DNA of 64,000 nucleotides from Pseudonocardia alaniniphila (GTDB taxonomy: Bacteria > Actinomycetota > Actinomycetes > Mycobacteriales > Pseudonocardiaceae), in the NCBI RefSeq assembly GCF_022524485.1, contig NZ_JAKXMK010000012.1:1-64000 (forward strand), in the 5' to 3' direction. The notes beneath the pieces were generated by a model that saw only the letters and a program-made list of their open reading frames with translations, was not told where the DNA came from and did no database searches. A program made the position numbers and the translations under genes. Shown here one piece after another: positions 27,232 to 34,850 of this stretch. Numbering within the stretch: the stretch's first letter is position 1; every line of letters begins with the position of its first letter.

Positions 27232-28805
27232 GCGACACCACCAGCGGGAGCAGGGACAGGAGCGGGCAGGGACAGCACCTTGCCGGTCGCGGCAGGGGCC
27301 GATCCGGCGACGAATGCTTCAAGGGCTTTGATCGTCTCGTCTGGTACCCAGCCCGCACGGACGCGGAGAGGTTCGCGGATGCCTTCGCCGAACAGGAAGC
27401 CGACGCCGGCTTCGGATTCGCCGATGCGGTTGGCCCAGGCGCCGCGGTCGTAGGCGTGTTCGCCGAGCACCATCGCGACGTGGCTCTTCGAGGCGACGCG
27501 CAGGCAGATACGGCGCGGGAACAGCTCGCGGACCGGGACGGTGTCCTTGGTGGGTTCCTGGACGTAGCCGCGCACGGTGTACCCGAGCGCTCGGCCTTGG
27601 GTGGTGAGGAGGGCGACGCGTTCGGTGATAGCTTCGCGGGTTTTGCGGTCGCCGACGTAGCGGATCAGTGCGCCGATCTCGTCGAACTCCAGCAGCTCCA
27701 ACGGATGCTCCCGCGAGATCGGCACGGTGCGGACGCGTCCGGCGTGCTCGGCTTTCCGCTGTTCCATGCCGTCGACCAGGTCGTCGAGCAGCGAGAGCGC
27801 GTCACGCGAGGTGACGGCGTAGCGGTGGAAGATCCGCCGGCCGTAGGCCAACTCCATGCCTTTCGGGTCGATCCCGGACACCCGCACCAGTCCGTCGCGG
27901 ATGGCGGGGGCGATGGAGACGATCGGCGACCAGGAGACGGAGTTCTTTCCGGCTCCGGTGGCGCCGGCGGTGAGGGTGTGGCCGCCGGCGATGGGCTGGT
28001 GCCAGTCGGTGCCGTACTCGGTGCGCCCGGACCACACCCTCCGAAGGTCGATCTCCTCACCCTTCACCGTCTCCAGCGCGGCGAGGTCGGCGCAGGAGAC
28101 CAGGTCGGTGAGGCGGTCGCAGCGCTGGAAGTCGATCGAGACGACATCGGGGGCGAGTTCGCGGATCTGGCAGCGCGCGACGCGGCGGGCGACGGCCAGG
28201 GCGCGGGCGGCCTCGTCGAAGTCCTCTGGGGTCTGGCCGGGAACGAGCCGGACCCGGACTTCGTCCCATGAGGGGCCCGAGCGCACCCCGATGATGCGGG
28301 GTAGCTGGTCGGCGCGGGGTTTGATGCGGGGTTGGACGGCGGAGCGGCGGAACGGGTTGACCTGGATGGTGACCGGTTGGCCTTGGTCGGCGATGGTGAG
28401 CCCGCAGGCGCGCAGCCAGCCGGGTAGGCGTGGGGCGTAGACGATCCAGCGCTGCCACCAGGCGCGTAGTCGTCGACCGGCCCACGGCTCGAACGAGTGT
28501 CGGTGCAGCCGACGCCACACCCACAGCCCGAGAGCGATCGTGGCGATCGTGGCCAGCAGTGACAGCCAGCCCCACCAGTACATCCAGGCCAGAACCCCGG
28601 CGGTGGTGAGGCTGGTCCGCCAGTGCCGCACTACCTGGCGGCCGGCCCACCACGCGCCCTTCACGAGGAGGAAGGCGGTCACGAACACCACGGCGACCGC
28701 GGCCACCGCTTCCAGGACCTTGGTCAGGATCTGGCCGATCTTGTGCAGCACCCAGAGACCGACACCCGCGCCGGCCACCAGCAACACAATGTGGAGGCTC
28801 GTCAT
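27228..28805 (-). CDS. traB: FtsK/SpoIIIE-like DNA translocase (conjugative transfer, TraB type)
   Basis: 525 residues. Membrane helices occupy the first 100 residues. The Walker A loop is GATGAGKNS at 281-289, and Walker B is LLEFDEIGAL at 371-380 with Asp375 and Glu376. The C-terminal tail is short and Pro/Ala-rich. In AICEs this single hexameric pump moves double-stranded DNA between mycelial cells. The residue after the Walker A lysine is Asn rather than Ser/Thr, with Ser next, a variant worth noting. It is coupled to repSA and whiB. Confidence 0.9.
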   Translation of the reverse strand: MTSLHIVLLVAGAGVGLWVLHKIGQILTKVLEAVAAVAVVFVTAFLLVKGAWWAGRQVVRHWRTSLTTAGVLAWMYWWGWLSLLATIATIALGLWVWRRLHRHSFEPWAGRRLRAWWQRWIVYAPRLPGWLRACGLTIADQGQPVTIQVNPFRRSAVQPRIKPRADQLPRIIGVRSGPSWDEVRVRLVPGQTPEDFDEAARALAVARRVARCQIRELAPDVVSIDFQRCDRLTDLVSCADLAALETVKGEEIDLRRVWSGRTEYGTDWHQPIAGGHTLTAGATGAGKNSVSWSPIVSIAPAIRDGLVRVSGIDPKGMELAYGRRIFHRYAVTSRDALSLLDDLVDGMEQRKAEHAGRVRTVPISREHPLELLEFDEIGALIRYVGDRKTREAITERVALLTTQGRALGYTVRGYVQEPTKDTVPVRELFPRRICLRVASKSHVAMVLGEHAYDRGAWANRIGESEAGVGFLFGEGIREPLRVRAGWVPDETIKALEAFVAGSAPAATGKVLSLPAPVPAPAGGVA

Positions 28806-29095
28806 CACGCCACCTCCCGCATCGCCACCGCAGCCGGGGTGGCCTGGCGCTGCGCGGCGAACAAGGCCGCACGCTCGGCAGGCGTTGTGCCTGCGCTGAT
28901 TCCCCAGCGGCGGGCGGGGTCCTCGGCGATCATCACGTCCGCCAGGCACTCCGCCTGCACCGGGCAGAGGGCGCAGATGCGCTTGGCCGCCGCCACGCCG
29001 TGCGAGACGGGGGCGAGGTCGAGCGGGAAGAACACCTCGGGGTCGGCACCGACGCAGGCGGCATCCAGGTGCCACAGCGTGTTCCGGGCGGTCAT
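28805..29095 (-). CDS. WhiB-family regulator
   Basis: 96 residues. Four cluster cysteines are present: Cys14 (DAACVG), Cys41, Cys44 and Cys50 (CALCPVQAEC), the spacing of 4Fe-4S WhiB proteins. The usual GVWGG turn is RWGISAG. WhiB proteins bind sigma factor and change transcription in response to redox or NO. The stop TGA shares one base with the traB ATG, and the start overlaps the upstream gene. It was acquired with the element and may time transfer. Confidence 0.88.
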   Translation of the reverse strand: MTARNTLWHLDAACVGADPEVFFPLDLAPVSHGVAAAKRICALCPVQAECLADVMIAEDPARRWGISAGTTPAERAALFAAQRQATPAAVAMREVA

Positions 29096-29493
29096 GCCGT
29101 CACCCCCAGCTCGTGCCAGTTCGACAAAGCTCCCGCGGCGTCGGAGGTGGGGCGATGCTCTGCGCGGGCCTGCCAGTCCGCAGCGGCCTCCCGCCAGAAC
29201 CGGGCATTGCTCTTCTCGTCGGCTTCCGCGATCACCGCGGCGCGCAGGTGCAGCCGGTGCATCTGTGGGTCGTGGGCGAGGTATCCGGACAGGACGCCCC
29301 ACCAGGCGGCCATGCGGGCGGAGTTGAGGGCCAGTCGCGCGGCCCGGGCAGCGCGCTGCGCGTCGGTGCGGTGGGACATGGCGAGCGCCGCGTGGTGCTG
29401 CTGGTTGAGCTCGTCGATCGCCGCAGCGATCTTCACCAAGTAGCCCGGGTGTGAGACGGAGTGCGGGGCGGTGTGCTGGGTGTGGGCGTGCAT
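29092..29493 (-). CDS. AICE-borne protein of unknown function
   Basis: 133 residues, soluble, Ala- and His-rich, mostly helical by eye (IAAAIDELNQQHHAALAMSH; ARAARLALNSARMAAWWGVL). No motif is recognised. It overlaps the whiB start and leads the int-xis-rep-tra-whiB transcript, so it is a real gene by context. Confidence 0.7.
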   Translation of the reverse strand: MHAHTQHTAPHSVSHPGYLVKIAAAIDELNQQHHAALAMSHRTDAQRAARAARLALNSARMAAWWGVLSGYLAHDPQMHRLHLRAAVIAEADEKSNARFWREAAADWQARAEHRPTSDAAGALSNWHELGVTA

Positions 29494-29554
29494 CTACCCT
29501 CGAAGTCCTTCCGAAGCTTGGTTCCCTGCCAGGGGTTGCGAGTGAGGAAGATCA

Positions 29555-29589
29555 GGAGGGGAGCCCGGTTCCAGCCGAGGCTCCCCTCC
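29555..29589 (-). terminator. hairpin terminator after the pra-like gene
   Basis: GGAGGGGAGCC (29555-29565) pairs perfectly with GGCTCCCCTCC (29579-29589), an 11-bp stem with a 13-base loop. It sits between the 3' end of the pra-like gene and the start of the next minus-strand operon and probably separates them. Confidence 0.7.
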
Positions 29590-29611
29590 GCGTATGAAGG
29601 GGCTGTATTCG

Positions 29612-30043
29612 CTAGGCGGCCTCCCCCGAGTTCGAGCGGGGCGCCGGCTTGGCCGACCCCATCTGGGGGGCGCGCATGCCGGTGGCGCGCAGGCTGTAGG
29701 CGATCCGCGCCCGACCGCCGTTCTCGTTCACGTACGGGGTCACGGTGAGCCCGTCGAACTCCACCGGGCGGAACGGCATCCCCGCCATGGCCTCCGGGGG
29801 CACCGGCTGGTGCGGGGCGGAGATCTTCACCGTCACGGTCTTGGCGTCCTTGCGCGCGTCCGGGTCCGCGTCCAGCACCGAGACCGACCACACCAACAGG
29901 CCGGATTCTTTGTCGGTCGCCTGCACCGCTCGCCCGGCCGAGGACTTGTCCCAGTCCCGCACCGGCTCCACTTCGGACACCACGTAAGCGCCGTGCGGGA
30001 AAACGTCGACCATCGAGACCTTGAAACGGGGGTTGATCGCCAT
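29612..30043 (-). CDS. Pra-like AICE activator (replication/integration/excision)
   Basis: 143 residues. The sequence VDVFPHGAYVVSEVEPVRDW, QATDKESGLLVW, VKISAPHQPVPPEAM and FRPVEFDGLTVTPYV resembles the small AICE protein annotated as an activator of replication, integration and excision (Pra of pSAM2). In pSAM2, Pra switches on the rep-xis-int genes. The Pra identity is from memory of the family and moderately sure. It is divergent from the HTH gene across a promoter region with repeated CCCCCTAAAC sites. Confidence 0.65.
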   Translation of the reverse strand: MAINPRFKVSMVDVFPHGAYVVSEVEPVRDWDKSSAGRAVQATDKESGLLVWSVSVLDADPDARKDAKTVTVKISAPHQPVPPEAMAGMPFRPVEFDGLTVTPYVNENGGRARIAYSLRATGMRAPQMGSAKPAPRSNSGEAA

Positions 30044-30062
30044 CCGACTGCCTTTCGTTTAG

Positions 30063-30156
30063 CCCCCTAAACCACGGCCTCCGGCGGAAGCGGGCTGTTG
30101 AGGGGGGGTAAACCCAGAGTAGGGGGGTGGTCTCAGCCTGTCAAGGCCCCCTAAAC
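30063..30156. promoter_or_regulatory. iterated CCCCCTAAAC operator between pra-like and HTH genes
   Basis: CCCCCTAAAC occurs at 30063-30072 and 30147-30156, with an inverse copy TAGGGGGG at 30120-30127 and a GGGGGTAAAC variant near 30103. Four related sites in 95 bp of divergent promoter suggest cooperative binding by an element-encoded repressor, possibly the HTH protein next to them. Confidence 0.55.
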
Positions 30157-30163
30157 TGCCAGG

Positions 30164-30991
30164 GTGAGCAGCCCCGACGACTTCGATGCGGTCCGTCGCG
30201 ACCCGGACCCGATCCGGCGCGGTCGTCGGGCAACCACGCTCATGTCGAGCTACCAACAGCGCGCCACCGAGCTGGCCCGACTGCGCCGGGAGGCGATCGA
30301 GGAGGCCCACCGCGACCAGGGCCTGACCTACACCGAAATCGCCACCGCCCTTGGCATCACCAAAGGCCGCGTCACCCAGATCCGCAGCGGCGCCCCCAGC
30401 CGCGAGCGCGCGTTCTTCGGCATCGGGCCCGTGCACGTCGGCGTTCCACTGCGCGAGGGCACCGACGACCGCATGCGCAGCTACATCGACGCCGCCGACC
30501 TCGCCACGCAGGAAGACGTGGAGACGCTGCTCGGAACGCTTGCGCTGGCCGCCGAACCATTCACCATCCCGCCGGACATGACCACCGCACCCGAGGGTGA
30601 CGTGGTGGTCATCTGCGGACCGAAGTCGGCCCCGATCGGCGCCGAGCTGATGGACAGCGATCCCAAGCTGGGCATGGTCCGCGACAACGGCCGCTGGTGG
30701 ATCGTCGACAAGACCACGGGGGAGCGGTTTGGATCACCGCTCGGCGACCAACCCCGTGGGCATGGAGATATCGGCTACCTCTCCCGCCGCCGAGACGGAG
30801 ACCGCGTGATCATCCACGTCGCCGGCATCCATAGCCCCGGCTCCCGAGGTGTCGTGCACTACCTCGCCTACCACCTTCCCGAGCTGTACCAGCAGACCGG
30901 CGATGAGTCATTCAGTCTCGCCGTTCGCTGCCACCTCGACGGCCTCACCGTCACCGGCAGTGAAATCCTCACCGGCCCCCACCCCTGGTAG
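30164..30991 (+). CDS. helix-turn-helix protein with unfamiliar C-terminal domain
   Basis: 275 residues. Residues 54-76 form a sigma-region-4-like helix-turn-helix (LTYTEIATALGITKGRVTQI). The C-terminal domain from about 145 begins VVVICGPKSAPIGAEL and continues with WWIVDKTTGERFGSP, DIGYLSRR and VIIHVAGIHSPGSRGVVHYL. I do not recognise it; it looks like a compact alpha/beta sensor domain. The GTG start follows the iterated operator. Four bases separate it from the PP2C gene, so the two are one operon. It may be a regulator that senses a nucleotide or metabolite. Confidence 0.7.
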   Translation: MSSPDDFDAVRRDPDPIRRGRRATTLMSSYQQRATELARLRREAIEEAHRDQGLTYTEIATALGITKGRVTQIRSGAPSRERAFFGIGPVHVGVPLREGTDDRMRSYIDAADLATQEDVETLLGTLALAAEPFTIPPDMTTAPEGDVVVICGPKSAPIGAELMDSDPKLGMVRDNGRWWIVDKTTGERFGSPLGDQPRGHGDIGYLSRRRDGDRVIIHVAGIHSPGSRGVVHYLAYHLPELYQQTGDESFSLAVRCHLDGLTVTGSEILTGPHPW

Positions 30992-30995
30992 CCCG

Positions 30996-31802
30996 ATGAA
31001 GGTTCACACCGCCCAACTTGCCGGAGACGGACGTAACGCCGACCGCGTCTTCCTCACCGACAACGCTGTGATCGTGCTCGATGGAGCGAGCGCATTCGAA
31101 CCGGTCGACATCGAACCCAGCACCTACGCTGAATCCCTCGGTCGCACCATCGCCGACGAACTCACCATGGTGCCGGAAGCGCCAATCGCCGACGCTGTCG
31201 CCAAGGCGATCCGTCGCACCACGGCAAAGCTCGACTTGCGCCCCGGCGCATCCCCGTCGAGCACCGTCGCCATCCTGCGAACTCGCTTCGGCGCTGCCGA
31301 CCTCTACGTGCTCGGTGACAGCCCGATCCACTACGGCACCGACCACCTGGCACAACGACTCGTGGACGACCGGCTCTCGTTAGTCGCGACGCCCGAGCAT
31401 GAGCGATACCTCGCGCAGCTTCGGGCCGGCCACGGCTACGACGACGCCCATCGCGCCACGCTTGCGTGGCTCCAGCGCGCCCAACGACAAGCCCGCAACG
31501 TCGAAGGCGGCTACTGGATCGCCGAAACTGATCCGGCAGCAGCAAGTCACGCGTTCGCCAAGACCGTGCATAGAGACGCGATCGAATGGGCGGTAATCGC
31601 AACGGACGGGGCGGCCGACTTCATCGATTATTGCTGCTGCGGCTGGCGCGACATTGCGCAGTTCGACAAGACCCAGCTCGTGGCGCTCTTAAAACGAATT
31701 CACGACTGGGAGGATCAGTCCGATCCCGACGGCCGGCATCTGCCGCGGGCGAAGCGTCACGACGACAAAACCATAGGAGTAGTTTCCTCGCTCTGGGCGT
31801 GA
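30996..31802 (+). CDS. PP2C-like (PPM) protein phosphatase
   Basis: 268 residues. PP2C landmarks: GDGRNADRVFLTD and VLDGAS (Asp29) near the start, YVLGDSP (107-109) and IATDGAADFID (203-211), which together supply the metal-binding aspartates. It is near the usual 240-260 residue core size, so it is a stand-alone catalytic domain. A CCC run follows at 213-215. It would remove phosphate from Ser/Thr, but no kinase gene is in the element. It follows the HTH gene by four bases. Confidence 0.75.
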   Translation: MKVHTAQLAGDGRNADRVFLTDNAVIVLDGASAFEPVDIEPSTYAESLGRTIADELTMVPEAPIADAVAKAIRRTTAKLDLRPGASPSSTVAILRTRFGAADLYVLGDSPIHYGTDHLAQRLVDDRLSLVATPEHERYLAQLRAGHGYDDAHRATLAWLQRAQRQARNVEGGYWIAETDPAAASHAFAKTVHRDAIEWAVIATDGAADFIDYCCCGWRDIAQFDKTQLVALLKRIHDWEDQSDPDGRHLPRAKRHDDKTIGVVSSLWA

Positions 31803-31868
31803 TCACCCGCTCGATGTATCGCGATCTCTCGCGGGCTCACGGCTGCGAACCGGAATTCGCCGGAGGCG

Positions 31869-33092
31869 CTACTGCGCCCACGCCGATACAAGACGGCCTG
31901 CGTCTCGCAGGAATTGCATCCCTCGACGCGCGGGGCGCAATTCCCTCCGCAGGACCGAACTTAGACGCTCAAGATCTGACATTTGACGGATCATCTCCTC
32001 CATCTGGGCTACGACATCATCTACTGATTGCAGGTTGCCCAGCGACGAAATAAACGCCTCCTCGAATTCCCTATTATGCATTCCTGCCACTGACTGACGA
32101 ACACCCATGACGAGGGCATTGGCGGCGGAGACCTTGTCGAGAGCGTTGGAGCCCGCGGCTTCAAGGTTCTGTGCAGGTTCCTTAATTGCGGCTGCTGCGG
32201 TTGCAATTTGCGCTTGAAACAGACGTGGATCACTTGCGGTGAATTTGCCAGCGCCCAGGGGGGTGCCGGTGAGGGCCATCGAGAATTCGCTGAACTGCGC
32301 TACGGCAGCCTCAAGTGCATGCACAGCCTCTTCTGAGGCCGGGCCAATCTCTGCCATGTACTCCGCGACGCCCATCTCATCGTCAGGCACATCAAAATCA
32401 TCTCCGTCCGATGGAACTTCGACGATCGGCTCGTTGGCTAATTCTGCGAGGCGCTCGTCGACCCGTCGTTCCGCCTTCACTAGCTCCGTCACTACGCGGC
32501 GAACTCCAAGCATCCATTGCTCTCCGCCCCGTGCGTAGGGCCAAATCTCCGTGAAGTCTTCGAACTGAGCGTCTGCGATAATTCGGACTACTTGGTCGTC
32601 GCTGTCGACGGAGATCCGTTCTAATCCGGTGAAGATCACCGGCAGGATTAGGTCAGACAGGCCCCGACGCGCACATAGAGCGCTAAACTCAAGCAGTTCA
32701 TCGCGGCAGGCGCTGCTCTGAAAGTAGCTCGGAGTAACCACGGGCATCATAAAGATCGTCTTGTTGATGCCCAGATTGATCACTTGCGACCATTGCTGAC
32801 CCCAGCCGATGTCGTCACGATCCATGAAGATCTCGATTCGATCGCCGGTCATCAACTTGTATATGCGACGGATGTCATCCTTTAGGTCGCGGATCTTTCC
32901 AAATACCGCCTCGTCGTCGTCATGGACGTAGCTCCAAAAAGAGGTTGACCGAACATCCCCGCTGCCGAGCGGCGCGTCCGACCGAACAACTGATCGTACG
33001 GTCGTACCGCCCGGTGCGGCACCCGGGGCTGAAAGCAGAGAGGAGCTGGGCCGTGCGGAGTTTCGACTACGAGGCTTCTTTTTGCTAGCCAT
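31869..33092 (-). CDS. TIR-domain protein (probable NADase-type effector)
   Basis: 407 residues. The TIR domain spans about 50-190: SFWSYVHDDDE, IEIFMDRDDIGWGQQW, FMMPVVTPSYFQSSACRDELLEF. Glu132 in the last stretch is in the place of the catalytic glutamate of NAD-cleaving TIRs. The rest (about 200-407) is acidic, then helical and probably coiled. The first 45 residues are basic and disordered. It lies 36 bp downstream of the SLATT gene on the same strand. Base use here is visibly more AT-rich than in the flanks, a sign of recent transfer. Confidence 0.82.
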   Translation of the reverse strand: MASKKKPRSRNSARPSSSLLSAPGAAPGGTTVRSVVRSDAPLGSGDVRSTSFWSYVHDDDEAVFGKIRDLKDDIRRIYKLMTGDRIEIFMDRDDIGWGQQWSQVINLGINKTIFMMPVVTPSYFQSSACRDELLEFSALCARRGLSDLILPVIFTGLERISVDSDDQVVRIIADAQFEDFTEIWPYARGGEQWMLGVRRVVTELVKAERRVDERLAELANEPIVEVPSDGDDFDVPDDEMGVAEYMAEIGPASEEAVHALEAAVAQFSEFSMALTGTPLGAGKFTASDPRLFQAQIATAAAAIKEPAQNLEAAGSNALDKVSAANALVMGVRQSVAGMHNREFEEAFISSLGNLQSVDDVVAQMEEMIRQMSDLERLSSVLRRELRPARRGMQFLRDAGRLVSAWAQ

Positions 33093-33128
33093 TAAATGCC
33101 CGTACTCCGTCCCGTGCTTCGTTTCGAT

Positions 33129-33575
33129 CTAGATGCTCTGCTTCGCCTGATCGCTTCTTGATTGCGCTGCCACCTGCAGCCACTGACCCATCTCTTCCTG
33201 CTCAATTCGCGTGACTGCCTCTATGAGAATGCCATCCCGTGCAACGGTGTCCGAATAAGGCGCAATTCCCGACCGATACCGACGGCGCTCGGCTTCGACC
33301 GCCTCGCGCGCACGACTAAAACGCAAGTAATTCTCGTGCCAATGAAAAACCGACCGAAGGCCGGTTACGACAACTACCACCGAGCCGAGTATTGCCGGAA
33401 CAATCGTATTGCTCGGAATGATTGCGATACTAAGGGGAACGAAGGCGGATAGGACGATAGCCCCGATTTCAGACGAGCGATAGAGTCGGCGTGCGCGGAT
33501 TGCGGCAGTGCGATACCAATGAAATGAATTATCGGCAACTGTCAGAGCGTAGCCAGGTTCGTGCCCTTGCTCCAC
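33129..33575 (-). CDS. SLATT-domain (DUF4231-like) membrane protein
   Basis: 148 residues. Two adjacent membrane helices (about 36-53 and 57-77) are followed by the SLATT-type helix with VFHWHENYLRFSRAREAVEAE and a polar tail. SLATT proteins have been predicted as membrane-acting effectors in bacterial conflict systems and often sit beside TIR or nucleotide-generating genes. The GTG start at 33575 follows GGAGAG. Here it is the first gene of a two-gene operon with the TIR protein. The family call is by pattern and good, though not certain. Confidence 0.75.
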   Translation of the reverse strand: MEQGHEPGYALTVADNSFHWYRTAAIRARRLYRSSEIGAIVLSAFVPLSIAIIPSNTIVPAILGSVVVVVTGLRSVFHWHENYLRFSRAREAVEAERRRYRSGIAPYSDTVARDGILIEAVTRIEQEEMGQWLQVAAQSRSDQAKQSI

Positions 33576-34024
33576 AGACTCTCCGAGTTTAGAGATTAGA
33601 CGGTAAGTCCTTATTGTCCGGCTGTCTCGTTGAGTGCGCCACTGCTCGCACGGTTAACGGACGGAAGTCTGCGCCGAACGGCATTTCCTGATGTTGGTGC
33701 TCAGTGTCCGGGCACATCCGGGCGCCCGGTCGGGGACGAGCGGATCACCTCGCGGGACAAGCTGGTCTCCGGCGACTGGGCGTCATCCGCTGCTCGGCTC
33801 CTCGGTGCCGTAGCTCAGGTCTCCAGCCCAAGTCATTGCCGAATCTGCCTGTATGAGATCAAGCGCGCCGCCTCCGGCGGCGCGGGGCCGGCCACGCCGG
33901 CCCCGCCGGCTCGCTCCCTCTACCTCCGGCCCGGTCGCGGCCGGCGGAACCGGCTACCCGGCCCATGCCACGAGTCGGACGGCTTCTCTCACACGCGGCG
34001 TGCAGGGTGCGAGATGCTCACCCA
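33576..34024. other. 450-bp non-coding stretch with two hairpins
   Basis: No supported gene. Two adjoining perfect hairpins occur: GCGCCGCC-TCC-GGCGGCGC (33865-33883) and GGGGCCGGC-CAC-GCCGGCCCC (33884-33904). The GC-rich segment from about 33880 to 33965 resembles 39598-39705. It could end transcription or be a dispersed repeat. Confidence 0.5.
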
Positions 34025-34363
34025 ATGTGTCCTGCCGACGTCTCGGTCTCTGTCCAGCTCACCGCACGATCATGGTCGGTCATCGACGCGACGATGGACA
34101 ACACGGCGACGAACGCGCTGCACGGCTTCGACGAAGCGACCGAGACGGTCGCACGCGACATCCGCCAAGCCGGCTGGGACCAGGTCCCGTGGGTCGACGG
34201 TCAGTGGCCCCCCATGGACCAGGTACTGACGATCCGGCTGCTGGCCGTGCAGTGGGAATTCGCGGTGAGTCACCTCGCGAAGTCGCTCGCATGGCCCTCG
34301 GACGACGAATCGGAGGCGCTGGAGCGCGCGGCACTGGCCGAGGTCAGCCCGCAGCTTGGTTGA
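34025..34363 (+). CDS. small protein of unknown function
   Basis: 112 residues. It has a plausible soluble sequence: LHGFDEATETVARDIRQAGWDQVPWVDGQWPP, shown to locate residues 31-62 only in part, then LTIRLLAVQWEFAVSHLAKSLAW. No family is recognised. The ATG at 34025 has no strong ribosome site. It is the last gene before attR and is probably cargo. Confidence 0.5.
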   Translation: MCPADVSVSVQLTARSWSVIDATMDNTATNALHGFDEATETVARDIRQAGWDQVPWVDGQWPPMDQVLTIRLLAVQWEFAVSHLAKSLAWPSDDESEALERAALAEVSPQLG

Positions 34364-34458
34364 AACGCCTCGGCCGTTGGTGGCGGCGCCCGAGTCGATA
34401 TGACCTCTCGGGCTCCGCCCGAACCCGACACCGCTCGGAGATCAGGGGAGTGCGGCGG

Positions 34459-34592
34459 GGTGGTGATCTCCTCACGGCGCGCCGAGACGGCAGCCAGACC
34501 AAGGGGTGGGGCGCAAGGCTGGACTGCATACCTTGCACCCCACCCCTCGATCTGGCAGGGACGAGCCCGCGCCGCGAGGAGATCCCCACCAG
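34459..34592. repeat. long imperfect palindrome with inner hairpin (MITE-like)
   Basis: The left arm from 34459 contains GATCTCCTCACGGCGCG. The right arm, ending at about 34590, is its near inverse, CGCGCCGCGAGGAGATC. Between them AGGGGTGGGG pairs with CCCCACCCCT and CAAGG with CCTTG, giving an inner hairpin at about 34502-34548. A related copy lacking the inner hairpin is at 41583-41645. It may be a non-autonomous mobile element or a structured RNA. Confidence 0.65.
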
Positions 34593-34693
34593 GACCCGGA
34601 GTGCGAGGGGCAAGAACAACCCGCGCGGACTATGCACGGACGCAAACAGGTGGAGCAGCCTTACGCCGCAGGTCAGAGCCGATATGCCAGCGC

Positions 34694-34779
34694 ACTGTAA
34701 ATCCGTCGGCTTAGCCTACGAAGGTTCGAATCCTTCACCTGCCACACCCAGGCCGAACGGCCCCTGAACTGCGGAAACG
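34694..34779 (+). repeat. attR, 86-bp direct repeat of attL
   Basis: Identical to 23827-23912 but without the 5' half of the tRNA, so it is not a functional tRNA gene. It marks the right end of the AICE and at the same time the left end of an older, decayed element, since an integrase remnant follows within 75 bp. Confidence 0.93.
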
Positions 34780-34850
34780 TAGGGCCGTTCGTCTGTTGTC
34801 CGGCTCCGATCCGGCTTCTACGGCTGGCCACAGACCATGCACGGACCGAT

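Larger units (their letters stand above)
23827..34779. mobile_element. AICE (pSAM2-type actinomycete integrative and conjugative element)
   Basis: Two identical 86-bp repeats (23827-23912 and 34694-34779) bound the element; the first includes the 3' half of tRNA-Tyr. One repeat plus the interior is 10,867 bp. On the minus strand, from left to right, lie int, xis, repSA, traB/ftsK, a whiB-like gene, a small unknown gene and a pra-like gene, joined by ATGA or TGATG overlaps from int to the unknown gene. This is the standard AICE backbone: site-specific integration, rolling-circle-type replication and FtsK-like double-stranded DNA transfer. No KorSA-type GntR repressor is seen. The right part is cargo (30.1-34.4 kb). 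Confidence 0.92.

Noticed and set aside
34694..34775. second tRNA-Tyr gene at attR
   Set aside because: The 5' half of the tRNA is missing; upstream sequence cannot form the acceptor or D arm.
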